A DNA stretch of 64,000 nucleotides from Paenibacillus sp. UNC451MF (GTDB lineage Bacteria > Bacillota > Bacilli > Paenibacillales > NBRC-103111), in the NCBI RefSeq assembly GCF_000686845.1, contig NZ_JMLS01000024.1:81998-145997 (forward strand). Reading direction: 5' to 3'. The notes under the pieces were generated by a model, which was not told the origin of the DNA, did not search any database, and saw nothing but the letters and a program-made list of their open reading frames with translations. A program made the position numbers and the translations under genes. How positions within the stretch are numbered: position 1 is the stretch's first letter; every line of letters starts with the position of its first letter. Of the stretch, positions 26,571 through 34,419 are shown in pieces.

Positions 26571-27172
26571 TTATTTTTTAATTATTTCCGCATCTGATAA
26601 TTCCCATCGGCTTGAAAGTGTACCTCTGATAGTAATAGGCTTATCCTTATTAACAGACGTTAAATCGACGTCTTTTGGAAAAACAACTTTAAAATCAAGT
26701 CCTGGTTTAATCTTTACGTTAATTACATTTTGTGAGTTGCTAAAATATATGCACTTCTTACTTCAGAAACAGTGCCACTCCATTGGACTTGTTTTCCTTT
26801 AATTGACTCCCAATATTCACTCTGTTGTAACGAGGTTCTAGATTCGTAGAAAGAATATAATGATTCAAAATTATTACTAATTATCCCGATCTTTTTTAAC
26901 TCTTCAGCCTCTTTTTTCTCAGAATTAGAACCTAAGAATGAGATAGCAATACCAATCATAATTAGTAAGCTTATGATAGAGGCAAAGGCCATGAATGTTC
27001 TACCATATGTTTGCCTATCCCTTTTACTTTCATTAGCAGTTTCTTTCTTTATACTTGCATCACTAGATTCACAGGTATTCTTCCTTTCAAATTTATTAGA
27101 ATTAGTATAACAGTGTAAATTATGGAATTCTAGAATAAAATGGGGAACAGCTGCTAATGCAGTCTGCTCCAT
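26571..27172 (-). pseudogene. Frameshifted membrane-anchored OB-fold (tRNA_anti-like) protein
   Basis: The frame from 27172 to 26723 encodes a lysine-rich start, one membrane helix (TFMAFASIISLLIMIGIAISF, about residues 60-80) and the start of a small beta-barrel (KGKQVQWSGTVSEVRSAY), then stops early. The following 150 bases, in another frame, continue the same fold (NVINVKIKPGLDFKVVFP, then ITIRGTLSSRWELSDAEII) to a stop at 26571. One extra TA in a TATATA tract near 26745 explains the shift. The joined C-terminus resembles tRNA_anti-like OB-fold proteins. The 5' end is uncertain because no ribosome site fits the first ATG. It may be a real pseudogene or a sequencing error. Confidence 0.7.
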
Positions 27173-27331
27173 CTATCTTTGATTTTCCTTAGAGTAAATC
27201 ATCTATTTCAACAATGTGCGAATAGCCCATAAAGCATTATTTGCTATTTGCTTTATTAGTCGAGCACTCGAGCCGTAATCAGGTAAGCTTAATAGGGAAT
27301 ATAGGGGCAGTGGATGTATAAAATAAAGGCA

Positions 27332-27360
27332 TTGACTAATACGATATATCGTTATATTAT
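27332..27360 (+). promoter_or_regulatory. padR promoter
   Basis: TTGACT (27332-27337), a 17-base spacer and TATTAT (27355-27360), about 30 bases before the ATG. The spacer is filled by the left arm of the inverted repeat described next. Confidence 0.75.
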
Positions 27361-27376
27361 AGCGATATATCGTATT
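27338..27376. promoter_or_regulatory. PadR operator: perfect 14-bp inverted repeat
   Basis: AATACGATATATCG (27338-27351) and CGATATATCGTATT (27363-27376) are perfect mirror arms around 11 bases. Each arm contains CGATATATCG, itself a palindrome. One arm fills the promoter spacer and the other covers the transcription start, so binding should shut off padR. Confidence 0.85.
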
Positions 27377-27391
27377 GAGGAGTGAATATAT

Positions 27392-28087
27392 ATGAGATTT
27401 TATCAGGGTCGTCATAAAGAGCGAAAATGTTTTAGTCACGAATACGTACACCATGAGAAGTTTTTGAGGCACCGTCATGGCGGTTCGCGGGGTGGTTTTG
27501 GTGGACGCAGTGAAGGCAAACGTCGTTTCTTTGAGCGCGGGGAGTTCAAGTTTGCTCTACTCGAGTTGTTGGCTTCGGAACCCATGCATGGCTATCAGTT
27601 GATCAAGGCTATGGAGGAGAAAACAGGTGGCTTATATACCCCTAGCGCAGGCTCTATCTACCCGAATTTGCAGTTGTTAGACGACATGAAGCTTATTAGC
27701 TACAGCGAAACAGAGGGTAAGAAGCTGTACCATATAACGGAAATGGGACTGGAATCTCTTCGTGAAAGAGAAAAAACAGTGACGGAACGGACAGAGGACC
27801 GCTGGGAACGGCATGGACGACATCGGAAGCTTGGCGGTGGAAATGGTAAGCAAGATTTGCGTGGTTTTATGAAAGAATGGTCCGATCTAGTTTATCTGAT
27901 GATGAGAGCATCAGAGGCAGCGCAGGAAAACCCCACATCCAAACAGGCAACGCAGTTTCAAGAAGTAATGGCCAAGTTTCAAAACAGTTTGAAAGAAGTT
28001 CTATCCTCTGCTCCAAATTCCAGCATGGATGAAACAGTGACATCTGAAACTGATTCATTAACGGACGAAGACAAAGCTGGCGAGTAA
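27392..28087 (+). CDS. PadR-family transcriptional regulator with basic N-terminal extension
   Basis: A 231-residue PadR regulator. Residues 1-48 are an unusual Arg/His/Gly-rich tail. The winged helix spans about 49-130 (KFALLELLASEPMHGYQLIKAMEEKTGGLYTPSAGSIYPNLQLL), followed by a charged, helical C-terminal part for dimerisation (about 165-210) and an acidic end. GAGGAG lies nine bases before the ATG. Most PadR proteins sit next to an efflux or membrane gene they control. Here the downstream neighbour is on the other strand, so the only visible target is itself. Confidence 0.88.
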   Translation: MRFYQGRHKERKCFSHEYVHHEKFLRHRHGGSRGGFGGRSEGKRRFFERGEFKFALLELLASEPMHGYQLIKAMEEKTGGLYTPSAGSIYPNLQLLDDMKLISYSETEGKKLYHITEMGLESLREREKTVTERTEDRWERHGRHRKLGGGNGKQDLRGFMKEWSDLVYLMMRASEAAQENPTSKQATQFQEVMAKFQNSLKEVLSSAPNSSMDETVTSETDSLTDEDKAGE

Positions 28088-28218
28088 GGTGTTGAATAAC
28101 GAGTATTGTGATAACAGGAAACGATAGTTAAACTAAAGGCAGCGGTAGTCTAGGACTTCATCCTCACATCCGAAGCAACCTCTGCCTATATATTTGAGAT
28201 AAGTCTATAACTTAACAC

Positions 28219-29526
28219 TCAGATTGCATCAAAATAGATTGGATTGGTAAGAGCCACTACCAGCAGTTGATCTACTTCCTTAAAATGCCGCCACACCTCC
28301 ACGCGAACAAACCTAGGGCCGGTTCGTTCATGCTTTTGAATATTCAAGCTAACTGCTTCTGATTCCTCAGAAGTACATACTTCTTCTTTTACAAGTCCTT
28401 TCTCCGTAATCCACCTTACCCGATCTCCCGGGAGCAATCCGCTGCTATTCAGCGTTACGGCATCAATCTGCTCTCGTTCCTCTTTAGGAACAGAATCTCC
28501 TGTCCGATAAGTTCCAAAACTCAGCTCTAAGAACGGACCTTCCGGGGCATAAGATATACAGACATGCCCTTTACTGATAGCATTCAAAATCCCCTGTGTC
28601 GCCTTCGTCTCCGCATACACCCATGTACAAGGCATCGCATGCTTGACATACTTGTCAGGCCGATGCACATCGCTGCCTCCAACGGCTGTCAGACGGCGCC
28701 CGCCCACCAATTGCTCCTGCCACCATTCCAGTGCCCTCGCATTGCGATCGGTCCAAGGGCCGTTCCACACCTCGACCCAATCGAAATCGACGTTAAAATC
28801 CCATTCCCATGGGCAAAAGTCACAATGAGGATGGTTCAGCACAATACGAGCTCCACGCTCGCGGGCCATACGAATCCGCTCATTGACATCAGCCTGATTT
28901 TCAACTCGAAAATCATCCAAAGGCTCAGTAACCCCCAGAAAATTGCTGTGCCCGCAATTGGTCGTGAACTCCATTCCCTGAATCATTAGCACCGCCGTGT
29001 TGCGGGGATAAGCGTAGTTTTGGCTTATTGCATTATGATCCGTCATTGCAATGAAGTCACAACCGAGCTGCTCCATGATCGCTGCATTTTCCTCCAACGA
29101 ATATGTGCCGTCGCTATGTATACTATGCGTGTGCAAATCCCCTTTAAGCCACCGGGATGTTGATAGAAAGACTTCGACTGTAACTGTGACCTGACAGCCT
29201 TCCTCAGGTACCCGATAAGCGTTATGAAGTACAGCCCATGAACCGGGGTGCAGCTTACCGGGAACATAACCTGGCGTCGCTTGTTCTAGTCCAATCCTGA
29301 ACTCCTTCCGCGCTCCCCCACTCCAGCCACGCACCCTCCCGGTATCCCGCACACCCAGATCAATGACCGCCCTTGCTTCACCAAACGATTCGACCAAGTA
29401 AGTAACCGCTAGCTCCTCCGCATGATCGGGCACCTCGAAAGGAATCTCGATATACATCCCTTGTTCACTGCGAGCAATGCAGCGTTGGAATTCGTTTCTC
29501 ACCGTTGGTCTCTGCACTTTGTCCAT
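28219..29526 (-). CDS. PHP-domain metallohydrolase, CehA/McbA family
   Basis: A 435-residue protein with an N-terminal beta-sandwich-like region (1-125) and a PHP domain from about 128: GDLHTHSIHSDGTYSLEEN, ITDHNA-type AMTDHNAISQ, EFTT, NHPHCDF and GGSDVHRPDKY supply the metal ligands. CehA/McbA relatives hydrolyse esters or phosphoesters, but most members have unknown substrates. It follows the phosphatase-fold gene by 25 bases and seems to be the last gene of the sugar-uptake block, hinting that the imported compound carries an ester or phosphodiester. Confidence 0.8.
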   Translation of the reverse strand: MDKVQRPTVRNEFQRCIARSEQGMYIEIPFEVPDHAEELAVTYLVESFGEARAVIDLGVRDTGRVRGWSGGARKEFRIGLEQATPGYVPGKLHPGSWAVLHNAYRVPEEGCQVTVTVEVFLSTSRWLKGDLHTHSIHSDGTYSLEENAAIMEQLGCDFIAMTDHNAISQNYAYPRNTAVLMIQGMEFTTNCGHSNFLGVTEPLDDFRVENQADVNERIRMARERGARIVLNHPHCDFCPWEWDFNVDFDWVEVWNGPWTDRNARALEWWQEQLVGGRRLTAVGGSDVHRPDKYVKHAMPCTWVYAETKATQGILNAISKGHVCISYAPEGPFLELSFGTYRTGDSVPKEEREQIDAVTLNSSGLLPGDRVRWITEKGLVKEEVCTSEESEAVSLNIQKHERTGPRFVRVEVWRHFKEVDQLLVVALTNPIYFDAI

Positions 29527-29551
29527 ATCCTGCTCTCCCCATCCGGTTTAA

Positions 29552-30343
29552 TTAATCAATCTCCACAATCGCAACAACAGGGTAATGATCCGATGGATAG
29601 GCCTCTCGAATCTGCCTTCGGTCTACTTTCGTCTCCAGAATCTTCACACCCGGTGAACCGAAAATATAATCGATTGGATCCCCGTCCGTTCCGCCACGGA
29701 AGCTGTGAGCCGTCCGGCCAACTGTTCCCTCATAAGCCGTGTAAGCGTCCGTAAGCCATCCGTTCGGTCCTTCTTTTCCCGTTTGCCCCCGCATATAACG
29801 AATCGGCTGATCGGCGGGCGCGCTGTTCAGATCGCCCATCACGATCACAGGCACATCATGACTTATCAGGCGGGACATATAGTTCCATATCACCTTGACA
29901 CCGTTGTCCCGGGCCTCTTGGCTGTAATGGTCCAAGTGAGTGTTATATACCGTAAACACGTTGTCGCCGTTTAGATCGCGAAATGTTGCCCAAGTACACA
30001 TCCTAGGGAAATAACTCCCCCAGCTTTTAGTAGCTGCTTCGTCAGGCGTCTCCGAGAGCCAGAAATGCCCTTGATCAACCACGTCCAAACAGTCCTTCTT
30101 ATAAAAAATCGCGTTGTGCTCATCTTCAAATCCGCCGAATCGGCCCACGCCGATCCAAGTGTACTCCTCGAGATGCTCCTGCAGCTCCGTCAACATGGAG
30201 AAATACCCTTCCTGCGTTCCGACAAGAATGGGATCATGCTCTTTAATCATATCCGCTGCGCGCTCTATGCGGTTCGGCCATGCGTTATCTCCGTCGCTTG
30301 GCGTATTGCACCGCAAATTAAACGTCATCATCGTATAGTTCAT
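29552..30343 (-). CDS. Endonuclease/exonuclease/phosphatase-family hydrolase
   Basis: A 263-residue EEP-fold hydrolase. Motifs are MTFNLRCNTPSDGDNAW, the catalytic TQEGY glutamate near residue 45, YNTHLDHYS near 145, GDLNSAP near 175 and the terminal SDHYPVVAIVE with Asp-His. The family includes sphingomyelinase-like, inositol-phosphatase-like and nuclease enzymes; this short secretion-signal-free form is common beside sugar transporters. The start at 30343 has AAGGAGG upstream, directly after one of the repeated hairpins; the longer frame into the repeat is discarded. Confidence 0.85.
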   Translation of the reverse strand: MNYTMMTFNLRCNTPSDGDNAWPNRIERAADMIKEHDPILVGTQEGYFSMLTELQEHLEEYTWIGVGRFGGFEDEHNAIFYKKDCLDVVDQGHFWLSETPDEAATKSWGSYFPRMCTWATFRDLNGDNVFTVYNTHLDHYSQEARDNGVKVIWNYMSRLISHDVPVIVMGDLNSAPADQPIRYMRGQTGKEGPNGWLTDAYTAYEGTVGRTAHSFRGGTDGDPIDYIFGSPGVKILETKVDRRQIREAYPSDHYPVVAIVEID

Positions 30344-30361
30344 GGGTTTTATCCTCCTTAG

Positions 30362-30445
30362 AGTTTTGACGAAGTCAAAACTTTCTTCGTAAGCATTCAC
30401 TTTGAGTTTTGACAAAGTCAAAACTTTCTTCGTAAGTATTTGCTT
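30362..30445 (-). repeat. Two tandem stem-loop/linker units before the phosphatase-fold gene
   Basis: Units of about 41 bp at 30362-30402 and 30405-30445 each carry a perfect palindrome (AGTTTTGAC-GAA-GTCAAAACT and an AAA-loop twin) and the linker TTCTTCGTAAG. A third unit is at 30667-30707, and related units at 34245-34319. On the minus strand the first stem-loop ends 4 bases before the AAGGAGG site of the gene at 30343. Confidence 0.8.
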
Positions 30446-30454
30446 AGAATTATT

Positions 30455-30660
30455 GGGCTGTCGAGAAGCCTGTATCTTCGTGAAATTTGCTATAGAGGAA
30501 GGTGGGGTATGCCTTGGAAGAGTTTACGTCCGCCTTTGAAATTCGTGAATATACCGCTAAATTCTAATCAGATTCACGGATTTCAACAGCGGCTGGAAGG
30601 GCATACCCCACCGAACTATACTAGCAATATTTCAGCCTTTTTAGGTTTCTCGACAGCCTC
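30455..30660. repeat. Inverted-repeat element, copy A (MITE-like)
   Basis: About 206 bp with imperfect mirror arms. The ends are GGCTGTCGAGAA and, reversed, GGCTGTCGAGAA; inner conserved blocks are GAAAT-TTGCTA, GGTGGGGTATGCC and TTGAAAT-CGTGAAT. No gene inside. It sits in the linker between the second and third stem-loop units, and the linker TTCGTAAG...GCTTAGA is present on both sides (30429-30449 and 30669-30689), as if duplicated on insertion. Confidence 0.75.
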
Positions 30661-30666
30661 GGTCTT

Positions 30667-30707
30667 ACTTCGTAAGCATCCGCTTAGAGTTTTGCCTTCG
30701 ACAAAAC
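30667..30707 (-). repeat. Third stem-loop unit, after the second permease gene
   Basis: CTTCGTAAG linker followed by the GTTTTG/CAAAAC stem (30688-30707), directly past the permease stop at 30708. Confidence 0.7.
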
Positions 30708-31592
30708 TTACTCCTTCACCGATCCAAGCATAATGCCGTGAATAAAATATTTTTGCAAAAACGGATAAACGATCAGAATCGGCACCATAGAAACGACGAT
30801 CTTGGCGGCGTTCAACGTTTTATCCGATACTTTCATCAGCAGCTCGGCCTGCGATGAATCGAGCTCCACAATGTTCAGGTTCACCACAAGCTGCTGAATA
30901 TAGGTTTGCAGAGGGTAATTCTCCGCGCTGCGCATGAAGATCATCCCGTCGAAGAAGGAGTTCCAATGCCCAACGATACTGAACAGCGTCACGGTAGCAA
31001 GAGACGGCAGCGAGAGCGGAACGAAAACTTTGATCATCATGTACCACGGTCCTGCCCCATCCATGTAGCCTGCCTCGCTCAGCTCTTTGGGCATATTACG
31101 GAAAAAATTCATCAGCAATATGACATTGAATACAGGTACAGCCCCCGGCAGCACCAGCGCCCATATTGTGTTGAACATTCCCAGTGCCTTAACCGTCAAA
31201 TAGAGAGGAATGATGCCACCGCTAAACAGCATCGTGAACAGCATGAACCACATATAGAGGTTCCGAAGAGGAAACTCCTTAGTGCTTCGCGATAGCGGAT
31301 AAGCCATCAGAACCGTCAGCAAGAAGTTAATGGCGCCTCCGAGGAGCACCCTTTTGACAGAAACAAAAAACGAATTGAGAAAGTGAGGCTCCTCCATAAT
31401 CCGGCGGTACGATTCAATGTTAAAGCCCACCGGCCAAAACTTGACGAAGCCCCCGGACGCAGCCGCATTGTCGCTGAACGATACAGAGAACGTATGCAGA
31501 ACCGGTGCGAGCGAAATGATAGAGATCATGAGCATAATGAGCAGTAATACAGCTTCAGCCAACCGCGCTGAAACGGTTTTATTCCGTACCAT
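30708..31592 (-). CDS. Carbohydrate ABC transporter permease, LplC/YtcP type
   Basis: A 294-residue MalG-type inner-membrane permease with six predicted helices. The EAA loop is ELSEAGYMDGAGPWYMMIKVFVPLSLPSLAT near residue 185, and the C-terminus (VSMVPILIVYPFLQKYFIHGIMLGSVKE) is diagnostic for the LplC/YtcP group. With the LplB-type partner it forms the membrane channel for a complex saccharide; the ATPase is not encoded here and is probably a shared MsmX-type subunit. AGGTGA precedes the ATG. Confidence 0.92.
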   Translation of the reverse strand: MVRNKTVSARLAEAVLLLIMLMISIISLAPVLHTFSVSFSDNAAASGGFVKFWPVGFNIESYRRIMEEPHFLNSFFVSVKRVLLGGAINFLLTVLMAYPLSRSTKEFPLRNLYMWFMLFTMLFSGGIIPLYLTVKALGMFNTIWALVLPGAVPVFNVILLMNFFRNMPKELSEAGYMDGAGPWYMMIKVFVPLSLPSLATVTLFSIVGHWNSFFDGMIFMRSAENYPLQTYIQQLVVNLNIVELDSSQAELLMKVSDKTLNAAKIVVSMVPILIVYPFLQKYFIHGIMLGSVKE

Positions 31593-31611
31593 CCGTTTTC
31601 ACCTGCTTTAT

Positions 31612-32502
31612 TTAGAAAATACGATAATTTGCATATTTATAGGCAATCCGGTAAGAAATGATAATCAGAACGAAGCCGATTAAGGATTTTAACAGACTGA
31701 CAGCCGTAGCAAAACCATACTGGGATTGAACCAGACCTACCCGGTACACATAAGTATCGATAATATCTCCAGATTCATAGACTAGCGGGTTGTACAGGTT
31801 AAATATTTGATCAAAGCCCGCGTTCAGCACGTTCCCGATACTGAGTGTCGCAAGCAGCACTACCGTAGGCACTAGACTCGGCAGCGTAATATAGTACAGC
31901 TGCTGCAGCCGGCTGGCACCGTCCATCTCCGCCGCTTCATACAGCGAGGGATTAATGCCTGCTAGAGCAGCCAAATAAATAATGGCGGCAAAGCCGAACT
32001 CTTTCCAGATATCACTGCTGATCACTATGGTTGGGAACCATTTGTTGCTAGCCAGAAATAAGATCGGCTCATGCCCCATCGCTTTGACGATTTGGTTGAA
32101 AATCCCGTCCAGCGATAACATATCGATCACGACTCCAGCCAAGATAACCCAGGACAAAAAATGAGGTAAATAAACGATCGTCTGCACCCATCGTTTGAAC
32201 ACCATGAAGCGGACTTCGTTAAGCAGGATTGCAAAAATTAACGGGACTACCAGATGTGCGATAATTTTACAGAGGGCTATGAAAACGGTGTTATAAAAGA
32301 TCAGCCCGCTGTCTCTGATTTGGAACATGTACGTAAAATTTTCCAAACCGATCCATGGGGAATCCCAAATACCTAGTCCGATCTTGAAGTTCTGAAAAGC
32401 AATCACGATTCCGAACATCGGTACAATATGAAATAAGATCAAAAACAAAATGCCTGGCAGCAGCATCAGGTGATAGTGCTTGTAATACGATTTAATGTTC
32501 AT
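31612..32502 (-). CDS. ABC transporter permease, LplB type
   Basis: A 296-residue MalF-type permease. The start YYKHYHLMLLPGILFLILFHIVPMFG and the EAA loop NPSLYEAAEMDGASRLQQLYYITLPSL are typical of LplB. Six helices are predicted. GAGGTGAGAC is just before the ATG. It lies 20 bases before the second permease gene and 73 bases after the binding-protein gene, with a hairpin in that gap. Confidence 0.92.
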   Translation of the reverse strand: MNIKSYYKHYHLMLLPGILFLILFHIVPMFGIVIAFQNFKIGLGIWDSPWIGLENFTYMFQIRDSGLIFYNTVFIALCKIIAHLVVPLIFAILLNEVRFMVFKRWVQTIVYLPHFLSWVILAGVVIDMLSLDGIFNQIVKAMGHEPILFLASNKWFPTIVISSDIWKEFGFAAIIYLAALAGINPSLYEAAEMDGASRLQQLYYITLPSLVPTVVLLATLSIGNVLNAGFDQIFNLYNPLVYESGDIIDTYVYRVGLVQSQYGFATAVSLLKSLIGFVLIIISYRIAYKYANYRIF

Positions 32503-32530
32503 GTCTCACCTCGGGTGATCAGATGAAGAA

Positions 32531-32555
32531 AGCACCGCCTTTCACGGGAGGTGCT
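32531..32555 (-). terminator. Partial terminator between binding protein and permeases
   Basis: AGCACC (32531-32536) with GGTGCT (32550-32555), plus inner pairs; on the minus strand TTTCTTC follows. Such a leaky stop would give more binding protein than permease, as is usual for these operons. Confidence 0.6.
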
Positions 32556-32575
32556 CTCACTCTATCTTTTCTGTA

Positions 32576-34228
32576 TTATTTTTTGGCTTTGTTAATTTCA
32601 TCTACAACTTCTTTGGTGATCTCGTCGCCGCCTTGTGATTTCCAATCGGTTACGAACTGATCGAACGCATCGAGCGGCTGCTCGCCCATGACAATTTTGA
32701 AGAATGTCTCCTTCTCGAGCTTTTGCAGGTTAGCCCACTTGCGCTCCATGGTCTTCGTCACGGCCGTATACTCGCTGTATATTTTGTTCATATTCATTTT
32801 GAGCAAATCGGCTGGCACCGTGTAGCCGTAGTAGCCCGACCAATCCTTAAGATCGGCTTTCGGATTTTTCTTATCCCTCATAGCCTTGTCGTACAGCTCT
32901 TTCATCTCCGGACTGAGCTCTTCCGGCTTGGTCTGACCATTCAGTGCTTTTTTGAGAACATCCGCCTTACGTTCCACGGCATCACTGTAGTCGTACGTTG
33001 CATTCCCGATCGGCCAATATTCCGCGCTTACGGAGAAATCCAGCTTCAATGCATCGGGATCTGCTTTACGCTGGGCTGCAATGAAGGTGTTGGCATAGAC
33101 CATCGCCGCTTCAGGATGCTTCATCCCTTTTTTGACGACAAGGAACGTATTGCTGACCGGAATCATCAGATTGTTAACAGTACCTTTAGCATCGGGGATC
33201 AGATAAGGAACAAAATCCACCTTAGGATCATTTTTTATAGCATCGGATATCAAGCCGCCCGACCACCATGGACCGAAGAAAATGCCTGCTTTACCGCCGA
33301 CAACGACCTGATTCGGATCTTTACGCAGTGCAAACTCCTTATCGATCAAGCCCGCCGAATACATCTCTCGCAGCTTGCCAAGCGCCTGCTTCGTCTCGGG
33401 GAGGATGGAGGCATACACAATATTGCCCTTGCTGTCCTTGATCCAGTTGCCCGGATAAGCGCCGTAGGCCTGGAAGAAGCCTTTAAAGTCGATCCGCTGC
33501 GCCTTTCCTGGAACGCTAAGCGAGCCTTCAGAGCCAGCCAGTCCTATCGTGTCCGCTTTGCCATTGCCATCAGGGTCTTTTTCAACAAATGCTTTGGCTA
33601 TGGAAATAACATCATCGATCGTTTTGGGCGGCTGCAGCCCTAATTTATCCATCCAGTCTTTACGCAGCCACACCATACTGGCCGCATCCGCTTGAACGCT
33701 AATATTCGGAATTCCCATCAGCTTTCCTTTATAGGTCGCTTTCTCCAATGCTTTGTTACTTGTAGACGCATACAACTCCTTCGTTAAAGGGGACGCGTAT
33801 TGTTCGTACACTTTACTGAGATCCTCGATCTGACCAGCATCGGCCAACGCCAGGAACATCTGCTCATTGACGAGCATCATATCCGGCAAATCGTTGCTCG
33901 CGACTGCCAGCTTCATCTTTTGATCGTAATCCTGACCGGAGGCATACCATAATATTTTAAAATTGATGTTCGTTTTATCTGCGATGTATTTCATGTACTG
34001 GTTGCTCTCTACCGTATCGCCCGCTGGAAGCTTGGCGCCCGGGCTGACGCTTTTGAAGGTGGTTACCTCGATAGGGCTGGGCATCTTGAACGGATCGATC
34101 TTGGCGTTCGGTTGTCCTGAAGGTTTAGGAGTGTCGGCTGTCTTACCTGTTTCGGGAGTATTGCTTGAACATGCCGTCATGAATACGGTGAGTGCCGCAA
34201 ATATCAGCCACGCTTTTTTCTTTCTCAT
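32576..34228 (-). CDS. Extracellular solute-binding lipoprotein, LplA type
   Basis: A 550-residue lipoprotein. The signal peptide MRKKKAWLIFAALTVFMTAC ends in the lipobox cysteine at residue 20. The mature part is a type-1-like long solute-binding protein of the LplA family (INFKILWYASGQDYDQKMKLAVASNDLPDMM near residue 90, then typical late WSGYYGYTVPADLLKMNMNK). It would capture an oligosaccharide at the outer membrane face and hand it to the two permeases. GAGGAGGGG is seven bases before the ATG at 34228; a GTG further up has no site. A repeated stem-loop lies directly before that ribosome site. Confidence 0.92.
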   Translation of the reverse strand: MRKKKAWLIFAALTVFMTACSSNTPETGKTADTPKPSGQPNAKIDPFKMPSPIEVTTFKSVSPGAKLPAGDTVESNQYMKYIADKTNINFKILWYASGQDYDQKMKLAVASNDLPDMMLVNEQMFLALADAGQIEDLSKVYEQYASPLTKELYASTSNKALEKATYKGKLMGIPNISVQADAASMVWLRKDWMDKLGLQPPKTIDDVISIAKAFVEKDPDGNGKADTIGLAGSEGSLSVPGKAQRIDFKGFFQAYGAYPGNWIKDSKGNIVYASILPETKQALGKLREMYSAGLIDKEFALRKDPNQVVVGGKAGIFFGPWWSGGLISDAIKNDPKVDFVPYLIPDAKGTVNNLMIPVSNTFLVVKKGMKHPEAAMVYANTFIAAQRKADPDALKLDFSVSAEYWPIGNATYDYSDAVERKADVLKKALNGQTKPEELSPEMKELYDKAMRDKKNPKADLKDWSGYYGYTVPADLLKMNMNKIYSEYTAVTKTMERKWANLQKLEKETFFKIVMGEQPLDAFDQFVTDWKSQGGDEITKEVVDEINKAKK

Positions 34229-34244
34229 ACTTCCCCTCCTCAAA

Positions 34245-34319
34245 GGTTTTCGTTAGAAAACTAACTTCGTAAGCCTATTTTAGAGTTTTCGTAAGAAAAC
34301 TGTCTTCATTTATATTTTA
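34245..34319 (-). repeat. Two stem-loop/linker units before the binding-protein gene
   Basis: GTTTTC-GTTA-GAAAAC (34247-34260) followed by CTAACTTCGTAAG, and GTTTTC-GTAA-GAAAAC (34286-34299) followed by TGTCTTC. These are diverged members of the unit seen at 30362-30445, in the same orientation and again just upstream of a ribosome site. Confidence 0.7.
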
Positions 34320-34321
34320 AA

Positions 34322-34390
34322 GAAAAAGAAAGACGACCAGGTCAGTTTGTGTCCTGAATTGCGGCACAAATCATCTCACGATCGTCTTTC
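34322..34390 (-). terminator. Structured terminator after the response regulator gene
   Basis: GAAAGACGA (34328-34336) pairs with TCGTCTTTC (34382-34390) around a 45-base loop containing an inner TTTGTG/CACAAA pair; TTTTTC follows on the minus strand. It probably separates the kinase-regulator unit from the transport unit. Confidence 0.7.
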
Positions 34391-34419
34391 TCTCATAGTT
34401 TTGTAGACGAAATTGCACT

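Noticed and set aside
26551..26802. Plus-strand frame at the frameshifted OB-fold gene
   Set aside because: Antisense to the C-terminal half of that gene; no start signal.
28140..28192. Hairpin downstream of padR
   Set aside because: AGGCAG/CTGCCT pairing has a long loop and no T-run, so it was not called a terminator.
30362..30445. CRISPR-like tandem repeats
   Set aside because: Units contain perfect palindromes and similar linkers rather than unique spacers, and no cas genes are present.
32723..33643. Long plus-strand frame inside the binding-protein gene
   Set aside because: It is antisense to a well-supported lipoprotein gene, with no ribosome site or recognisable domain.
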